Source: Hymenobacter norwichensis DSM 15439
Lineage (GTDB): Bacteria > Bacteroidota > Bacteroidia > Cytophagales > Hymenobacteraceae
DNA length: 64,000 nucleotides
NCBI RefSeq assembly: GCF_000420705.1
Contig: NZ_ATVL01000008.1
Coordinates: 248,001 to 312,000, forward strand
Direction: 5' to 3'
Part shown: piece by piece, positions 1 through 8,354 of the stretch
How the letters are laid out: each line of letters starts with the position of its first letter
How positions within the stretch are numbered: position 1 is the stretch's first letter
Position numbers and translations under genes: made by a program
The notes under the pieces: generated by a model
The model's database searches: none
The model's input: the letters and a program-made list of their open reading frames with translations, nothing else
What the model was told of the DNA's origin: nothing

Positions 1-48
1 TGTATCACCCAGCTGATCGTGGGAAGTCAAAACCATCAGAATATTCAT
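1..48 (-). CDS. DJ-1/PfpI (type 1 glutamine amidotransferase-like) protein, N-terminal fragment
   Basis: The minus strand has an ATG at 48 followed by 16 open codons (MNILMVLTSHDQLGDT) that run off the left edge of the window, so only the first beta strand is visible. A hydrophobic strand followed by TSHDQLGDT is the pattern I know from the start of Hsp31-like DJ-1/PfpI proteins, which act as glyoxalase/chaperone-type enzymes. The catalytic Cys would lie outside the window. The assignment rests on this short stretch and on recognition of the family; the rest of the gene is not seen. Confidence 0.7.
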   Translation of the reverse strand, partial: MNILMVLTSHDQLGDT

Positions 49-92
49 GGGAGTTGTTGTAATAGGGTGAAGAAAAGGGAGCGGCCTGCCAC

Positions 93-401
93 TTAAGCTA
101 GTAGCTTATACAGCGTTACGGTGCGCTCGATAAGCAGGGGCACAATTTGATCGGCAACCAGCTGCTTGTAATGGCTGGAAGCTACATGCGCTTCCAAAGC
201 AGCTTGGTTGGCGTACTGTTCATAGAACAGAAAATGGGTCGGGTCTTTGGGGTTCTGATGACCTATGTAGAGCAGATTGCCCGGCTCTTGTTCACGCACT
301 GCCGCCGCGGCTTGCACCATCAGGTTACGGACAGTTTCAGCGTGTTCGGGCTGCGTACGCCATTCGGCGGATACGCAAATAATGGCACTGGAATCGGTCA
401 T
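93..401 (-). CDS. Putative quinol monooxygenase (ABM domain)
   Basis: A 102-aa protein covering a single antibiotic-biosynthesis-monooxygenase (ABM) ferredoxin-like fold. Features typical of the family are the opening strand IICVSAEWRTQPEHAE, the central EPGNLLYIGHQNPKDPTHFLFYEQY segment split over residues 40-62, and the helix ALEAHVASSHYKQL. Such small proteins form dimers and oxidise quinols or aromatic substrates without a metal or flavin, or act in stress detoxification. It lies 42 bp downstream of an MDR-family reductase on the same strand and may be co-transcribed with it. The substrate cannot be told from sequence. Confidence 0.8.
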   Translation of the reverse strand: MTDSSAIICVSAEWRTQPEHAETVRNLMVQAAAAVREQEPGNLLYIGHQNPKDPTHFLFYEQYANQAALEAHVASSHYKQLVADQIVPLLIERTVTLYKLLA

Positions 402-442
402 GGCACGAAGGAAAAAGAGGTGGCAATTAGGCTAGCAAAGCA

Positions 443-1441
443 CTAAGCCACTTTTACCACGGCTTTGCCGGTATTCTCACCTTTAAACAGACCCAGGAAA
501 GCCGCCGGAATCTGGTCGAAGCCTTCCGTGACGGTTTCCTCGCCCTTTAGCTTGCCTTGGGTGTACCATTCGGTGAGTTGCTTTACACCTTCAGGCCACC
601 GGTCGAGGTAGTCGCTTACGATGAAGCCTTGCAGCTTGGTGCTGGTTTTGAGCAGTTTGCCTTCTGGGCGCGGGCCAACCGGCGCTTCGGTGGCATTGTA
701 AGTGGAAATCTGGCCGCAGAGAGCAATACGGGCGTGCTTGTTGAGCTGGTCGTACACGGCGTCGGTAATGGCGCCGCCCACGTTGTCGAAGTAGCAGTCG
801 ATGCCGTTGGGGGCAGCAGCAGCTAGGGCCTGGGCTATATCGGGCGTAGTTTTGTAATTGATGGCCTCGTCGAAGCCCAGCTCTTTCAGATACGCCACTT
901 TCTCATCGGAGCCGGCCGTGCCAATTACGCGAGCACCCTGGATTTTAGCCAGTTGGCCCACAATCATACCGACGGCACCCGCCGCACCCGATACCACTAC
1001 TGTTTCGCCGGCTTTGGGCTGGCAGATATCCAGCAAACCGAAGTAGGCCGTCAGACCGGGCATGCCTAGCAACCCCAGAAAATAGCTGGCTGGCGCCTTA
1101 TCGGCGGGTACTTGGTTGACCGTTTGGGCATCGGCTACGTTGAACTGCTGCCAAGGCAGATTACCAACTACCACGCTTCCTACCGGCAGCTTGTCGCTAT
1201 GGCTTTCCACCACTTCGGCCACAACGCCGCCCGCAATAGGCTGCCCCACCTCGAAAGGCGCCACGTACGATTTGGCGGCACTCATCCGGCCCCGCATGTA
1301 GGGGTCAACGGACACGTAAAGGGTTTTGAGCAGCACTTGGTTAGCGGTAGGCGCGGGTACTTCGCGGCTTTCAAAACGGAATTGCTCGGCAGTAGGCGTG
1401 CCGTTGGGGCGGCTGGCCAGTAAGATGGTTTGCGTATTCAT
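443..1441 (-). CDS. NADP-dependent MDR oxidoreductase, zinc-less (leukotriene B4 dehydrogenase / CurA-like)
   Basis: A 332-aa medium-chain dehydrogenase/reductase. I place the start at the ATG at 1441 (MNTQTILLASRPNGTP), which matches where family members begin; a longer frame to 1492 adds an unlikely tail. Visible features are the substrate-domain motif SVDPYMRGRM (about residue 44), the Rossmann nucleotide loop GAAGAVGMIVGQLAK (about 150) and the YFDNVGG strand. The zinc ligands of alcohol dehydrogenases are absent. Relatives reduce the alpha,beta double bond of enones and enals with NADPH, for example CurA and PTGR. Its neighbours suggest a detoxification role; the substrate is unknown. 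Confidence 0.88.
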   Translation of the reverse strand: MNTQTILLASRPNGTPTAEQFRFESREVPAPTANQVLLKTLYVSVDPYMRGRMSAAKSYVAPFEVGQPIAGGVVAEVVESHSDKLPVGSVVVGNLPWQQFNVADAQTVNQVPADKAPASYFLGLLGMPGLTAYFGLLDICQPKAGETVVVSGAAGAVGMIVGQLAKIQGARVIGTAGSDEKVAYLKELGFDEAINYKTTPDIAQALAAAAPNGIDCYFDNVGGAITDAVYDQLNKHARIALCGQISTYNATEAPVGPRPEGKLLKTSTKLQGFIVSDYLDRWPEGVKQLTEWYTQGKLKGEETVTEGFDQIPAAFLGLFKGENTGKAVVKVA

Positions 1442-1528
1442 AAGATTGGAAATCAGTGAAAAAACATTCGGAGCAAGACGAACAACTGCCATCCCGCTCC
1501 GAATAACTTTACCTGCTACGCAGCAGGC

Positions 1529-1963
1529 TTAGGCGTTGGTGGTCGTGGTGAGGTTTACCTCAATGTTGCCACGCGTAGCCCGCGAATAGGGGCAAATGCC
1601 GTGAGCGGCCTCCACCAGTTGTTCAGCTTGGCCCTGCTCGATACCGGGAATATTGATGTGCAAGTCGGCGGAGATGCCGTAGCCACCGTCTTCTGCTTTC
1701 CCAAAACCGATAAGTGCTTCTACAGTCACGCCCTCCAGCTTCACGCTGGCCTGGCGGGCGGCAACGCCCAGCGCGCCTTCAAAGCACGAGGCGTAAGCTG
1801 CCGCAAACAGCTGCTCGGGGTTGGTGGTACCCGGCTTGCCGGGGCCTCCCATGGCTTTAGGCGTGCTCAAACCTAGGTCCAAGACCTGGTCTTCAGAAGA
1901 AATACGACCATCGCGGCCACCTTTAGCTTTTGCCTGTGCAGTGAAAACTTTTTCGATTTTCAT
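1529..1963 (-). CDS. ohr: Organic hydroperoxide resistance protein Ohr (OsmC family)
   Basis: A 144-aa Ohr-type thiol peroxidase, normal length for the family. The two catalytic cysteines sit in the expected places: C60 in FAAAYASCFEGAL and C124 in CPYSRATRGN. R20 in the GRDGR stretch is a plausible counterpart of the catalytic Arg. Ohr reduces organic and fatty-acid hydroperoxides using lipoylated proteins as electron donor, in the cytoplasm. The gene starts 40 bp after the stop of the MarR-type regulator encoded upstream on the same strand, so the pair is an ohrR-ohr operon driven from the palindromic operator near 2500. Confidence 0.95.
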   Translation of the reverse strand: MKIEKVFTAQAKAKGGRDGRISSEDQVLDLGLSTPKAMGGPGKPGTTNPEQLFAAAYASCFEGALGVAARQASVKLEGVTVEALIGFGKAEDGGYGISADLHINIPGIEQGQAEQLVEAAHGICPYSRATRGNIEVNLTTTTNA

Positions 1964-2003
1964 AAAAGAGAGAAAGAAGGGGAAGAGAAAAAAGCTTGGT
2001 TGC

Positions 2004-2456
2004 TTACGTCAGTTGAGAAAGCAACTGGTTGAGTTGGGTGCGTAAGGCAGTGAATTCTGCTGCCGACATATTTAGCTTGGTCAGGATTTGCTCGGGAATT
2101 TGGCAGGCCTGCGCTTGCAAGGCCCGCCCGGCTGGTAGCAGCCCGATAACAACGGAGCGCTCATCGTGCGGGTCGCGCTGGCGGCTTACCCACTGCTTCT
2201 GCTCCATGCGCTTGAGCAGCGGCGTGAGCGTACCCGAATCGAGCAATAGCTTCTCCCCTATCTCCTTCACGGTGAGCGGCTCCTGCTCCCACAGCAGCAG
2301 AAACACCAAGTACTGCGGATACGTGAGGTCTAGCGCCAGCAGGTACGGCTGATACGCCTTAGTAAGCATCCGCGAAACAGCATAAAGTGGAAAACAAAGC
2401 TGGTTGTCCAGCTTTAGCACTTCGTTTTCCGGAGCAGAGTTGAGAGAAGTAGCCAT
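2004..2456 (-). CDS. ohrR: MarR-family organic-peroxide sensor OhrR
   Basis: A 150-aa winged-helix regulator. The start at 2456 (MATSLNSAPENEV) leaves the redox-sensing cysteine C21 in DNQLCFPLYA, the position and context of the peroxide-reactive Cys of OhrR. The longer frame to 2507 would run through the operator palindrome and is rejected. The winged helix follows: KEIGEKLLLDSGTLTPLLKRME is the recognition region and RDPHDERSVVIGL the wing. OhrR represses ohr until its Cys is oxidised by organic hydroperoxides. The downstream ohr gene and the upstream palindrome fit autoregulation of the operon. Confidence 0.92.
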   Translation of the reverse strand: MATSLNSAPENEVLKLDNQLCFPLYAVSRMLTKAYQPYLLALDLTYPQYLVFLLLWEQEPLTVKEIGEKLLLDSGTLTPLLKRMEQKQWVSRQRDPHDERSVVIGLLPAGRALQAQACQIPEQILTKLNMSAAEFTALRTQLNQLLSQLT

Positions 2457-2482
2457 CGTATATAAGTGGTAAACGGATTTGA

Positions 2483-2512
2483 TTGCACAATGTTTAATTG
2501 TGCACAATTAAA
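2483..2512 (-). promoter_or_regulatory. Palindromic operator of the ohrR-ohr operon
   Basis: A perfect 20-bp palindrome, TTTAATTGTGCACAATTAAA, lies at 2493-2512. An extra half-site, TTGCACAAT, at 2483-2491 forms a second inverted repeat with ATTGTGCA at 2497-2504. The block begins 27 bp upstream of the ohrR start. AT-rich AATTG/CAATT half-sites resemble known OhrR operators. The overlapping arrangement would allow two dimers or alternative registers. Binding is inferred from position and symmetry. Confidence 0.75.
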
Positions 2513-2564
2513 TTTTTTAAGATTATTCAATACCCATACCTGTAACATCGAACTATTAGTACGC

Positions 2565-2604
2565 AAAAAGCGCCGGCTCTCTGCGGAACAAGAGGCCGGC
2601 GCTT
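2565..2604 (-). terminator. Intrinsic terminator after the rhodanese gene
   Basis: The minus strand reads a GC-rich stem, AAGCGCCGGC pairing with GCCGGCGCTT (arms 2568-2577 and 2595-2604), followed by a T run (the A run at 2565-2569 on the plus strand). It lies just past the stop codon of the rhodanese gene. Confidence 0.85.
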
Positions 2605-2623
2605 CTGAAAAAGCTGGTTATGG

Positions 2624-2923
2624 TTAGGCTTGCTGGTATGCTTGAAAGCCACCTACCAGATTACGAACTTTAGTGAAGCCTTGCTGCGTGAGGTAGGCTT
2701 TGGCAGAAGCCGAGCGGCCACCTCCTTTGCAGTGCACTATTATTTCTTGCTCCTTATGGTCCTCTAGCTCATCGAGCTTTTGCGGCAACATGCCCAATGG
2801 GATATTCTGGCTGCCTTCAATACGGGCCTCTTCGTTTTCCCAGGTTTCGCGCACATCAATGATAAAAGGATGTTCGCCGGCAGCTTGGCGCTGCTTTAGC
2901 TCAGCAGGAGTAATATCAGGCAT
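2624..2923 (-). CDS. Single-domain rhodanese-like sulfurtransferase
   Basis: A 99-aa protein consisting of one rhodanese domain. I start it at the ATG at 2923 (MPDITPAELKQRQ), which matches the usual opening of these proteins; the frame extends to 2965 without family similarity. Landmarks are FIIDVRETWENEEARIEGSQN, the IPLGMLP segment and the active-site loop HCKGGGRSAS with the persulfide-forming Cys near residue 73. It should move sulfane sulfur in the cytoplasm, for example from thiosulfate or persulfides. A strong terminator follows it, so it is probably transcribed alone. Confidence 0.9.
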   Translation of the reverse strand: MPDITPAELKQRQAAGEHPFIIDVRETWENEEARIEGSQNIPLGMLPQKLDELEDHKEQEIIVHCKGGGRSASAKAYLTQQGFTKVRNLVGGFQAYQQA

Positions 2924-3018
2924 TGGTTGTGGTAGTAAGGGATTGGGGAAGCTTTGTAGTAACAAAGGTGCTGAAAACCCAGCAAATCTTCCGCTTCAGT
3001 GTTTGATTCCGCTTCCGC

Positions 3019-4932
3019 TCACTTGGTTAGCACTAGCCGCTTGGTTACCGTTGAACGGTCGGCTAGAGTTAGCTGCACCAAGTATATACCGGCAGGCAAC
3101 GCTTTCAAATCCAAGATATTACTACCGACTTGCGTAGTGGGTTGCTGCCATACTGCCCGGCCCAGGGCGTCGAGCACTACGGCTTGCGCATACCGGCCTT
3201 GCACCTGCACTTGGCCATCGGTGCTGGGGTTTGGGTAGAGCGCATAGGCCGCGGCCACCGACGCTGGCGCTACGGATAGTATATTATTATTGAGCACTGG
3301 CCGCAGCATTAGCGCACCAGATGGATAATTCGGGCTAACGGGCTGACTCCAAGCACCTATGAACTGCCAGAAAGCGTCGGCCGGCATAGGGTTATTTAGG
3401 TCGTAGCCGAATTGAATAGGGTTGGTACTTAGCGTGCCAGTGGAGCCTTGCCCAAAACCGGCGTAAAATGTACCGCTTACAGCAACCGGATTAGCAAAGG
3501 CTATTTCGATGAAGTCTTGACCGGCTGGCAACACAGCCGGAATAGTGTAGCTCTGGCTGGCTTTAGGCGAAGCCATAGGTTGCCCATTCGCCGCAGGGTC
3601 GGCATCCCAGATATTAACGGTGAACTGCCGATTTGCTGCCAGCGGATAAAGCGGCATGAGCTTCACTCGAATGCTACGCACTCGGTCGGCCCGATTCAGT
3701 TCAAAGCGCAAGGCCTGATACCGAACGCCGGGCTGATCAAACGGAGTGATAGTATAGGTAGCCTCAGGGGTACCGTCGTCGTAGGCGTAGTAGTCGGCCA
3801 GTTGGGTATCACGCCAAATGGTATCGTTGGGGAGCGTAAGCGGGTCCACTTCGCTGGTATTGAGAGCTATGCGGTGCCGAATGGTTTTCTGCTCGGCAGT
3901 AGTAGGTATGGCAACAGAAGTTAAGTTGCCGGTTACGGCTACCTGTTGCTGATTGCTGAGAATAGTAACCGGCGCCGTAACAGGAAAAGATGCCAGCGGC
4001 CCAGTCGGCCGTTGCTGCCAAGCTCCGGTGGCCAACAACGGCGTGGGAATACCGCTCCGGTCTAGGTTGTTGACGGTGGTGCCGGTAGTGGCGTTGAGTT
4101 GGCTTGAAGGGTTGGCCGCGGCATTGTATTGCCAAAAGGGCATGGCCGTACCCCGCGCCAATAAGCTGCGCAACGGGGTACTAACTGCTACGTCTTGATA
4201 CAGCGTGTCTACCACCACCCGAGGCGGCGGGGGCTGCAAGGGGGCCAGCCGCACATAGTCGAGGCTCCAGTTGTCGGCGTTGGTGAGTACGTTACCGGTG
4301 GCTCGGAAGCGGAACTGGAATCCGCTGTGCAGGAAACGAGTTTGAGTGATAGTGATGACTTTGCGACGAAACGGGCTGCGGGTGCCATTGCTGGGTGCCA
4401 GCCACACCTGTTGCCACACGCCAGCGTTGTCTTTGAACTCCAGTTGCAGGTTTACTGTACGGCTGCTGCTGTTGGAGTTTGGCTGCTGTATTGGGTTGAC
4501 GTTGCCCAACTGCCAGAAAAAACCCAGGTAGAGTTGGTCGGCAGCAGTGCGGCCACTCAGGTCGATGGGCTGAGAAGTAAGCGTGTCGAGAGTACCATAG
4601 CCGCCGCTGCCGTAGGGCAAGCCGTTGCGACGCAACCCATCAAAGGTGGCCACCCCGCGCGTGGGAGGCTCAAAAGCCAGCCGGTTGTTGACGAGTACCC
4701 CACTGGCTTCCCAATTCGTTGCTTTTGGGCCCCCCTCTTGTGGAGACGTAAAATCATCGAAGAATGGCAATGACAAGGCCAGCCCGCGCTGTGCGGTAGT
4801 GGGTGCTGCGGTGGGTAGTAGCGCCCGCGCTGGGTCGGCGGGTAGTGGGCCTACTACTTGGGCTTCACTGGCCAGAGGCCCCAGGCTTAATAAGAGTAAT
4901 GACAGGCAGGGTAGAAATCTTGAACTCATCAT
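3019..4932 (-). CDS. Secreted protein with T9SS type A C-terminal sorting domain
   Basis: A 637-aa exported protein. The N-terminus (MMSSRFLPCLSLLLLSLGP) is a signal peptide ending near ASEAQ. The last ~75 residues are a type IX secretion sorting domain: YPNPSTDGQVQV, then LDALGRAVW, LPAGIYLVQL and a basic VTKRLVLTK tail. The middle is beta-rich; residues 60-230 (FFDDFTSP, SLDYVRLAP) look like a jelly-roll or MAM-like fold, and residues about 390-530 a second beta sandwich. The cargo should cross the outer membrane by T9SS and be anchored to the surface. I recognise no enzyme motif; a binding or structural role is possible. Confidence 0.85.
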   Translation of the reverse strand: MMSSRFLPCLSLLLLSLGPLASEAQVVGPLPADPARALLPTAAPTTAQRGLALSLPFFDDFTSPQEGGPKATNWEASGVLVNNRLAFEPPTRGVATFDGLRRNGLPYGSGGYGTLDTLTSQPIDLSGRTAADQLYLGFFWQLGNVNPIQQPNSNSSSRTVNLQLEFKDNAGVWQQVWLAPSNGTRSPFRRKVITITQTRFLHSGFQFRFRATGNVLTNADNWSLDYVRLAPLQPPPPRVVVDTLYQDVAVSTPLRSLLARGTAMPFWQYNAAANPSSQLNATTGTTVNNLDRSGIPTPLLATGAWQQRPTGPLASFPVTAPVTILSNQQQVAVTGNLTSVAIPTTAEQKTIRHRIALNTSEVDPLTLPNDTIWRDTQLADYYAYDDGTPEATYTITPFDQPGVRYQALRFELNRADRVRSIRVKLMPLYPLAANRQFTVNIWDADPAANGQPMASPKASQSYTIPAVLPAGQDFIEIAFANPVAVSGTFYAGFGQGSTGTLSTNPIQFGYDLNNPMPADAFWQFIGAWSQPVSPNYPSGALMLRPVLNNNILSVAPASVAAAYALYPNPSTDGQVQVQGRYAQAVVLDALGRAVWQQPTTQVGSNILDLKALPAGIYLVQLTLADRSTVTKRLVLTK

Positions 4933-5254
4933 GGATACAAGTTAGGATGCTCACAGTAAACGTATAACGGCAAGCCGATATTTTGCTTCAAGCAGCTCAA
5001 ACACCTTTTCATGGCACAAGCGCTATGGCCAGGTAGCTGAGTAGGCTCTCAACAGTTGAAACCAGTTTTAGATTAACGCTTTTACCACTTGTAGAAGGTC
5101 GCATGTACACTACAAAAAGTGGGTTTCAACACTTCCGGCGCCTTTCGTCCGGAGAAGCGTGGGTACATACGGCCCACGAAAAAGCCTGACTACTATAGCA
5201 GCAGTCAGGCTTGCGCAACGGAGTTGGCCAGGGAAAAAGATGTAGGCGTGGAAT
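4933..5254. other. Non-coding stretch upstream of the T9SS cargo gene
   Basis: No credible gene. It should hold the minus-strand promoter of the T9SS cargo gene and the downstream end of the small ORF at 5255-5431, including the hairpin at 5182-5212. The short plus-strand frame from 5119 has no protein-like composition and I do not call it. Confidence 0.5.
5182..5212 (-). terminator. Intrinsic terminator downstream of the 58-aa ORF
   Basis: A perfect 10-bp stem, AAGCCTGACT with AGTCAGGCTT, and an 11-base loop. On the minus strand the stem is followed by TTTTTCG. It lies 43 bp past the stop of the minus-strand small ORF at 5255-5431 and is the main support that this ORF is transcribed. Confidence 0.8.
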
Positions 5255-5431
5255 TTAGGTCACAAACAAGCCTACAAGCAGCCCACCCACCAAAACGGCA
5301 CGGCCACTTTGCAATGCAGCCTCTCCCTCTTCACGAGAAACAAAATGCCCATCAATGGTATCAAACCCGACGGTGCGCTCCGTTCCAGTGGGAGAAGCAG
5401 TGGTGATGAAATGAGTAAAAGTAGATTCCAT
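5255..5431 (-). CDS. Small hypothetical protein (58 aa)
   Basis: The minus strand has an ATG at 5431 and a TAA at 5257-5255, 58 codons. The protein starts MESTFTHFITTASPTGTERT, has a middle with acidic and polar residues (DTIDGHFVSREEGEAAL) and ends in a short hydrophobic stretch (AVLVGGLLVGLFVT) that could be a membrane anchor. The composition is protein-like, unlike the competing frames here (5119-5406 and 5309-5584 plus, 5272-5484 minus), and a good minus-strand terminator follows. I do not recognise a family. It is below common length cut-offs and easily missed. Confidence 0.5.
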   Translation of the reverse strand: MESTFTHFITTASPTGTERTVGFDTIDGHFVSREEGEAALQSGRAVLVGGLLVGLFVT

Positions 5432-5800
5432 AAAGTGTGGTCAGAGATGAAAATAGGAGCAGACTCTACTGTTGAGTTAAGCAAATATATCGGCGGGGCT
5501 CAGCGACGAAAAGGAATAACCCCGACAATAAATGACTTATACTTTATAGAGAGGCTATATACTTATTATCATTTCAGCAATTAATGAATTCTATTAACAA
5601 ACTTTCATTTTATGGCATAAACAGCTGCACAGATAGCAATATACAGTCCGGTTGGAGTCATTGAACTGAGCTATATATTCAGTGGAAAGTGGGTTAACGT
5701 GAGTGCATGTGCCTGCGTATAGGCTAGCTCGCCAGCCGATCTACCACATATCCACCGCCTGCCTGTGGCGCGGGCAGCCTCTTCTGTCTCCTACCACCAT
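5432..5800. other. Intergenic region between divergent small ORF and bestrophin gene
   Basis: AT-rich in its first half, with no open frame I can support. It should contain the divergent promoters of the 58-aa ORF (minus) and the bestrophin-like gene (plus). I see no repeat or clear operator. Confidence 0.4.
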
Positions 5801-6712
5801 ATGCTGCTAGATACCAAGCTGCCGGTTAGTTACATCTTCAAGCGCATTTGGCCCGATATTCTGCGGGTACTGCTGATTTCCGGTGTTTTCCAGGTACTGA
5901 AAATGACGTTCTCGGAATACCTGCCCGCTATTCCGTTGCAGTTGCCTACTATTCTGGGTAGTTCTATTTCGTTGCTGCTGGCTTTCAACATCAGCCAGTC
6001 GTACGACCGGTGGTGGGAAGCGCGCAAAATATGGGGCGCCATCGTCAACGATTCCCGCTCATTGGTGGTGCAGGTCAGTGGGTTTGTAGATGAGAGTTAT
6101 CTGCGGCGCGGCGAAGCAGACTCGCCGTTCAAAACGTTCGTTTATCGCCAGATAGCCTGGTGCTATGGTTTAGGAGAAGCCTTACGTAACCACGACCCGC
6201 TACCGAGTATGCAGCCTTACCTTTCGGCCCAGGAGTTGGCGTTTGTGCAAGGCCATACCAACAAGCCGCTGGCATTGCTGGCGCTACACACCGAGCAGAT
6301 CAAGGGCTTGCTTCAGCAACAGGCCATCAACTCGTTCCAAGAGGTGCAGCTCAATTCTACACTCGTACGGCTCTGCGACTCCATGGGCGCAGCCGAGCGA
6401 ATCAAAAACACGGTATTTCCTTCGAGCTACCGGCTCATGATTCACTTCTTTATCTATCTATTCCTGGGTACACTATCCCTAGGCTTGGTAGAAACCATTG
6501 ACCTTTGGGAAGTTCCGGTGCTGATGATTATTGCGTCCACGTACTTTCTGCTGGAACGGACGGCGCGCTACCTACAAGACCCGTTCACCAACAAGCCCAC
6601 CGATACGCCCGTTACGTCCATCAGCCGGACCATCGAAATCAACCTCAAGCAGTTGCTGCAAGAGAAGGACATTCCGGCCCCAATAGCGCCGCATGAGTAT
6701 TATCTGATGTAA
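5801..6712 (+). CDS. Bestrophin-like (UPF0187) anion channel family protein
   Basis: A 303-aa membrane protein. I use the ATG at 5801 (MLLDTKLPVSYIFKRIWP); a GTG at 5765 would add 12 residues. Family features are the first helix VLLISGVFQVL, the neck region ILGSSISLLLAFNISQSYDRWWEARKIWG with the invariant RWWEARK, the long cytoplasmic helices, and the C-terminal helices MIHFFIYLFLG and VPVLMIIASTYFLLE followed by an EDPF-like segment (LQDPF). Prokaryotic bestrophins form pentameric ion channels, some of them cation selective. Transported ion and regulation cannot be told from the sequence. Confidence 0.88.
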   Translation: MLLDTKLPVSYIFKRIWPDILRVLLISGVFQVLKMTFSEYLPAIPLQLPTILGSSISLLLAFNISQSYDRWWEARKIWGAIVNDSRSLVVQVSGFVDESYLRRGEADSPFKTFVYRQIAWCYGLGEALRNHDPLPSMQPYLSAQELAFVQGHTNKPLALLALHTEQIKGLLQQQAINSFQEVQLNSTLVRLCDSMGAAERIKNTVFPSSYRLMIHFFIYLFLGTLSLGLVETIDLWEVPVLMIIASTYFLLERTARYLQDPFTNKPTDTPVTSISRTIEINLKQLLQEKDIPAPIAPHEYYLM

Positions 6713-6757
6713 AGGCCTTTTACAGGCTATAGGCGCACTTTTCGCTCACTACCGAGC

Positions 6758-7108
6758 TTACTTCACCATCAGCGTAGTAACGCGGCCGGTTTTCTTGCTT
6801 ACTTCAAAAGCAGCGGCATTAGGCATGCGTTTCGCCCAGTCGGTACGCGGCACCATCACTTGCCAAAGCGTGTCCAGGTTCATGAAACGGGCCGAGTCAA
6901 GCTGGAAGAGTGCAGCATTGGGCTGTTGGCGCACGTAGGCCGCCACGGCACTGCGGGCAGCCGCTTCAGTGGCCGCGCCAGTCTGGGCCGCCTCAGCCGA
7001 TGCCGCACCTTCGGGTTCTGGTTTAGAGGCAGCCGACTGGGGTTGTTGGCAACCAGGCAGAGTTAAGCAACTCACTGAAACGAGCAAAGGGAATAGCGAC
7101 TTTATCAT
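6758..7108 (-). CDS. Small putative lipoprotein
   Basis: A 116-aa protein with a lipoprotein signal: MIKSLFPLLVSVSCLTLPGC, the lipobox Cys at residue 20. The start at 7108 is chosen because it gives a normal lipoprotein signal; the longer frame to 7135 does not. An Ala/Glu-rich linker (residues 22-50) leads to a compact domain containing YVRQQPNAALFQLDSARFMNL and a final AAFEVSKKTGRVTTLMVK hairpin, resembling small periplasmic domains that compare residues with a target. No family recognised. It converges with the bestrophin-like gene. Confidence 0.7.
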   Translation of the reverse strand: MIKSLFPLLVSVSCLTLPGCQQPQSAASKPEPEGAASAEAAQTGAATEAAARSAVAAYVRQQPNAALFQLDSARFMNLDTLWQVMVPRTDWAKRMPNAAAFEVSKKTGRVTTLMVK

Positions 7109-7302
7109 GGCCGCAAAGTACGAAAGCCGCAGCAAGTGTTGCGGGTACAGTGGCTGACATCGTTATCTGAAGTCCGCCAAAGAGCACTACTGTTTGTGCT
7201 GGCCAATTAATGAACGACTGGTATTTTCGTGGCTGCCGAAGGGCTACTGACCAGCGCTTCCAGCTATTACTATTTGGTAACGGCAGCCTTACTCGTTTCT
7301 AT

Positions 7303-8025
7303 ATGCCTGAATTACAGATAGGTGACCTGCGCGTGGAAGTGGTGCGCAAAAACATCCGTAGCCTGCGCCTTACCGTGTACGCCGCCGACAACCGTATCCG
7401 GGTGGCCGTACCTACTCGTACCTCTGCCACCGATGTAGAGCAGTTTGTGCAGGCCCGCCGCACCTGGATTCTCAAGCACCAAGCACGGTTTCAGGCGCGC
7501 GTGCGGCCAGCGGCCCCACTGTACGTTTCGGGCGAAATCCATTACTATCAAGGGGTACAACATATATTGCAAGTGCACATAACCAGTGGGACCCCGCAGG
7601 TAGTGTGCCACTTCGGCCAGACTCTCGAACTGTATGTGCGTGCTACCGACTCAGTAGAACAACGTGGAAAGGTGTTAACGGCTTGGTACCGGGCACAGCT
7701 CAAGCAGCAGCTCCCGGCCCTGATAGCGCAATGGCAGCACGTGGTGGGGGTGCAGGTGCAGGAGTGGGGTGTGAAGCAGATGAAAACCCGCTGGGGCACC
7801 TGCAATATCCGGGCAAAACGCATCTGGCTGAACCTAGACTTAATAAAACGGACCCCACACTGCCTGGAATACGTGGTAGTACACGAGCTAGTACACCTGC
7901 ACGAACGGCTGCACAACGCTCGTTTTTGGGGCCTAATGGACCAGTTTATGCCGGATTGGCGCACTTTCCGAAACCAGCTAAAAGAGTCGCTCGGCGAATC
8001 GGGCATTGAGTTGGATGCCTGCTAA
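7303..8025 (+). CDS. YgjP-like zinc metallopeptidase domain protein (M48-related, DUF45)
   Basis: A 240-aa protein; the start at 7303 (MPELQIGDLRVEVVRKNIRS) matches the usual beginning of this family, the frame from 7210 being too long. The N-terminal half is beta-rich; a conserved WGVKQMKTRWGTCN motif is followed by the zinc site HELVH at residues 194-198 and a third ligand in ERLHNARFW. These are the landmarks of YgjP/DUF45 proteins, often encoded beside restriction or phage genes. It precedes the phage-like group at 8.2-10.2 kb, though in a separate transcript by spacing. Confidence 0.9.
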   Translation: MPELQIGDLRVEVVRKNIRSLRLTVYAADNRIRVAVPTRTSATDVEQFVQARRTWILKHQARFQARVRPAAPLYVSGEIHYYQGVQHILQVHITSGTPQVVCHFGQTLELYVRATDSVEQRGKVLTAWYRAQLKQQLPALIAQWQHVVGVQVQEWGVKQMKTRWGTCNIRAKRIWLNLDLIKRTPHCLEYVVVHELVHLHERLHNARFWGLMDQFMPDWRTFRNQLKESLGESGIELDAC

Positions 8026-8354
8026 ATAGGCTGCCGAAGGCGCCTGATCGTGTTGTCTACTACTTCCAAATCTGGAAGGCTGGCTCAATCATGTGCTGAT
8101 TCTGCTGTATATATTTCAGCAGTACGAACTACTATCTAACAGCTTCAGTTGTAATTACAGGCCTTTCTTACTCTCTACAGCTAATATTTACATATTATTT
8201 TGTTAATAATTTGATTTTTATACAACATAAATATACTTTTACACGTAATTAGTTGTATATCCATCCTGCCAGACATTTGTGATGTGGGGTGACGAACAGC
8301 ATGTGGTGTTGTATTTTGTTGTACCGAGCTATTCGGCTCCTGACTATTATGGCT
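8026..8354 (+). other. Intergenic region with an inverted repeat before the phage-like genes
   Basis: No gene seen. The second half is strongly AT-rich. ATACAAC at 8220-8226 and GTTGTAT at 8252-8258 form a widely spaced inverted repeat. These half-sites share TACAA/TTGTA with the operator at 9295-9317 in front of the S24-type repressor, so this could be a second, weaker target of that repressor. Confidence 0.4.

Noticed and set aside
5309..5584. 91-codon plus-strand frame overlapping the 58-aa ORF
   Set aside because: No recognisable features; the minus-strand ORF with its terminator is the better reading.
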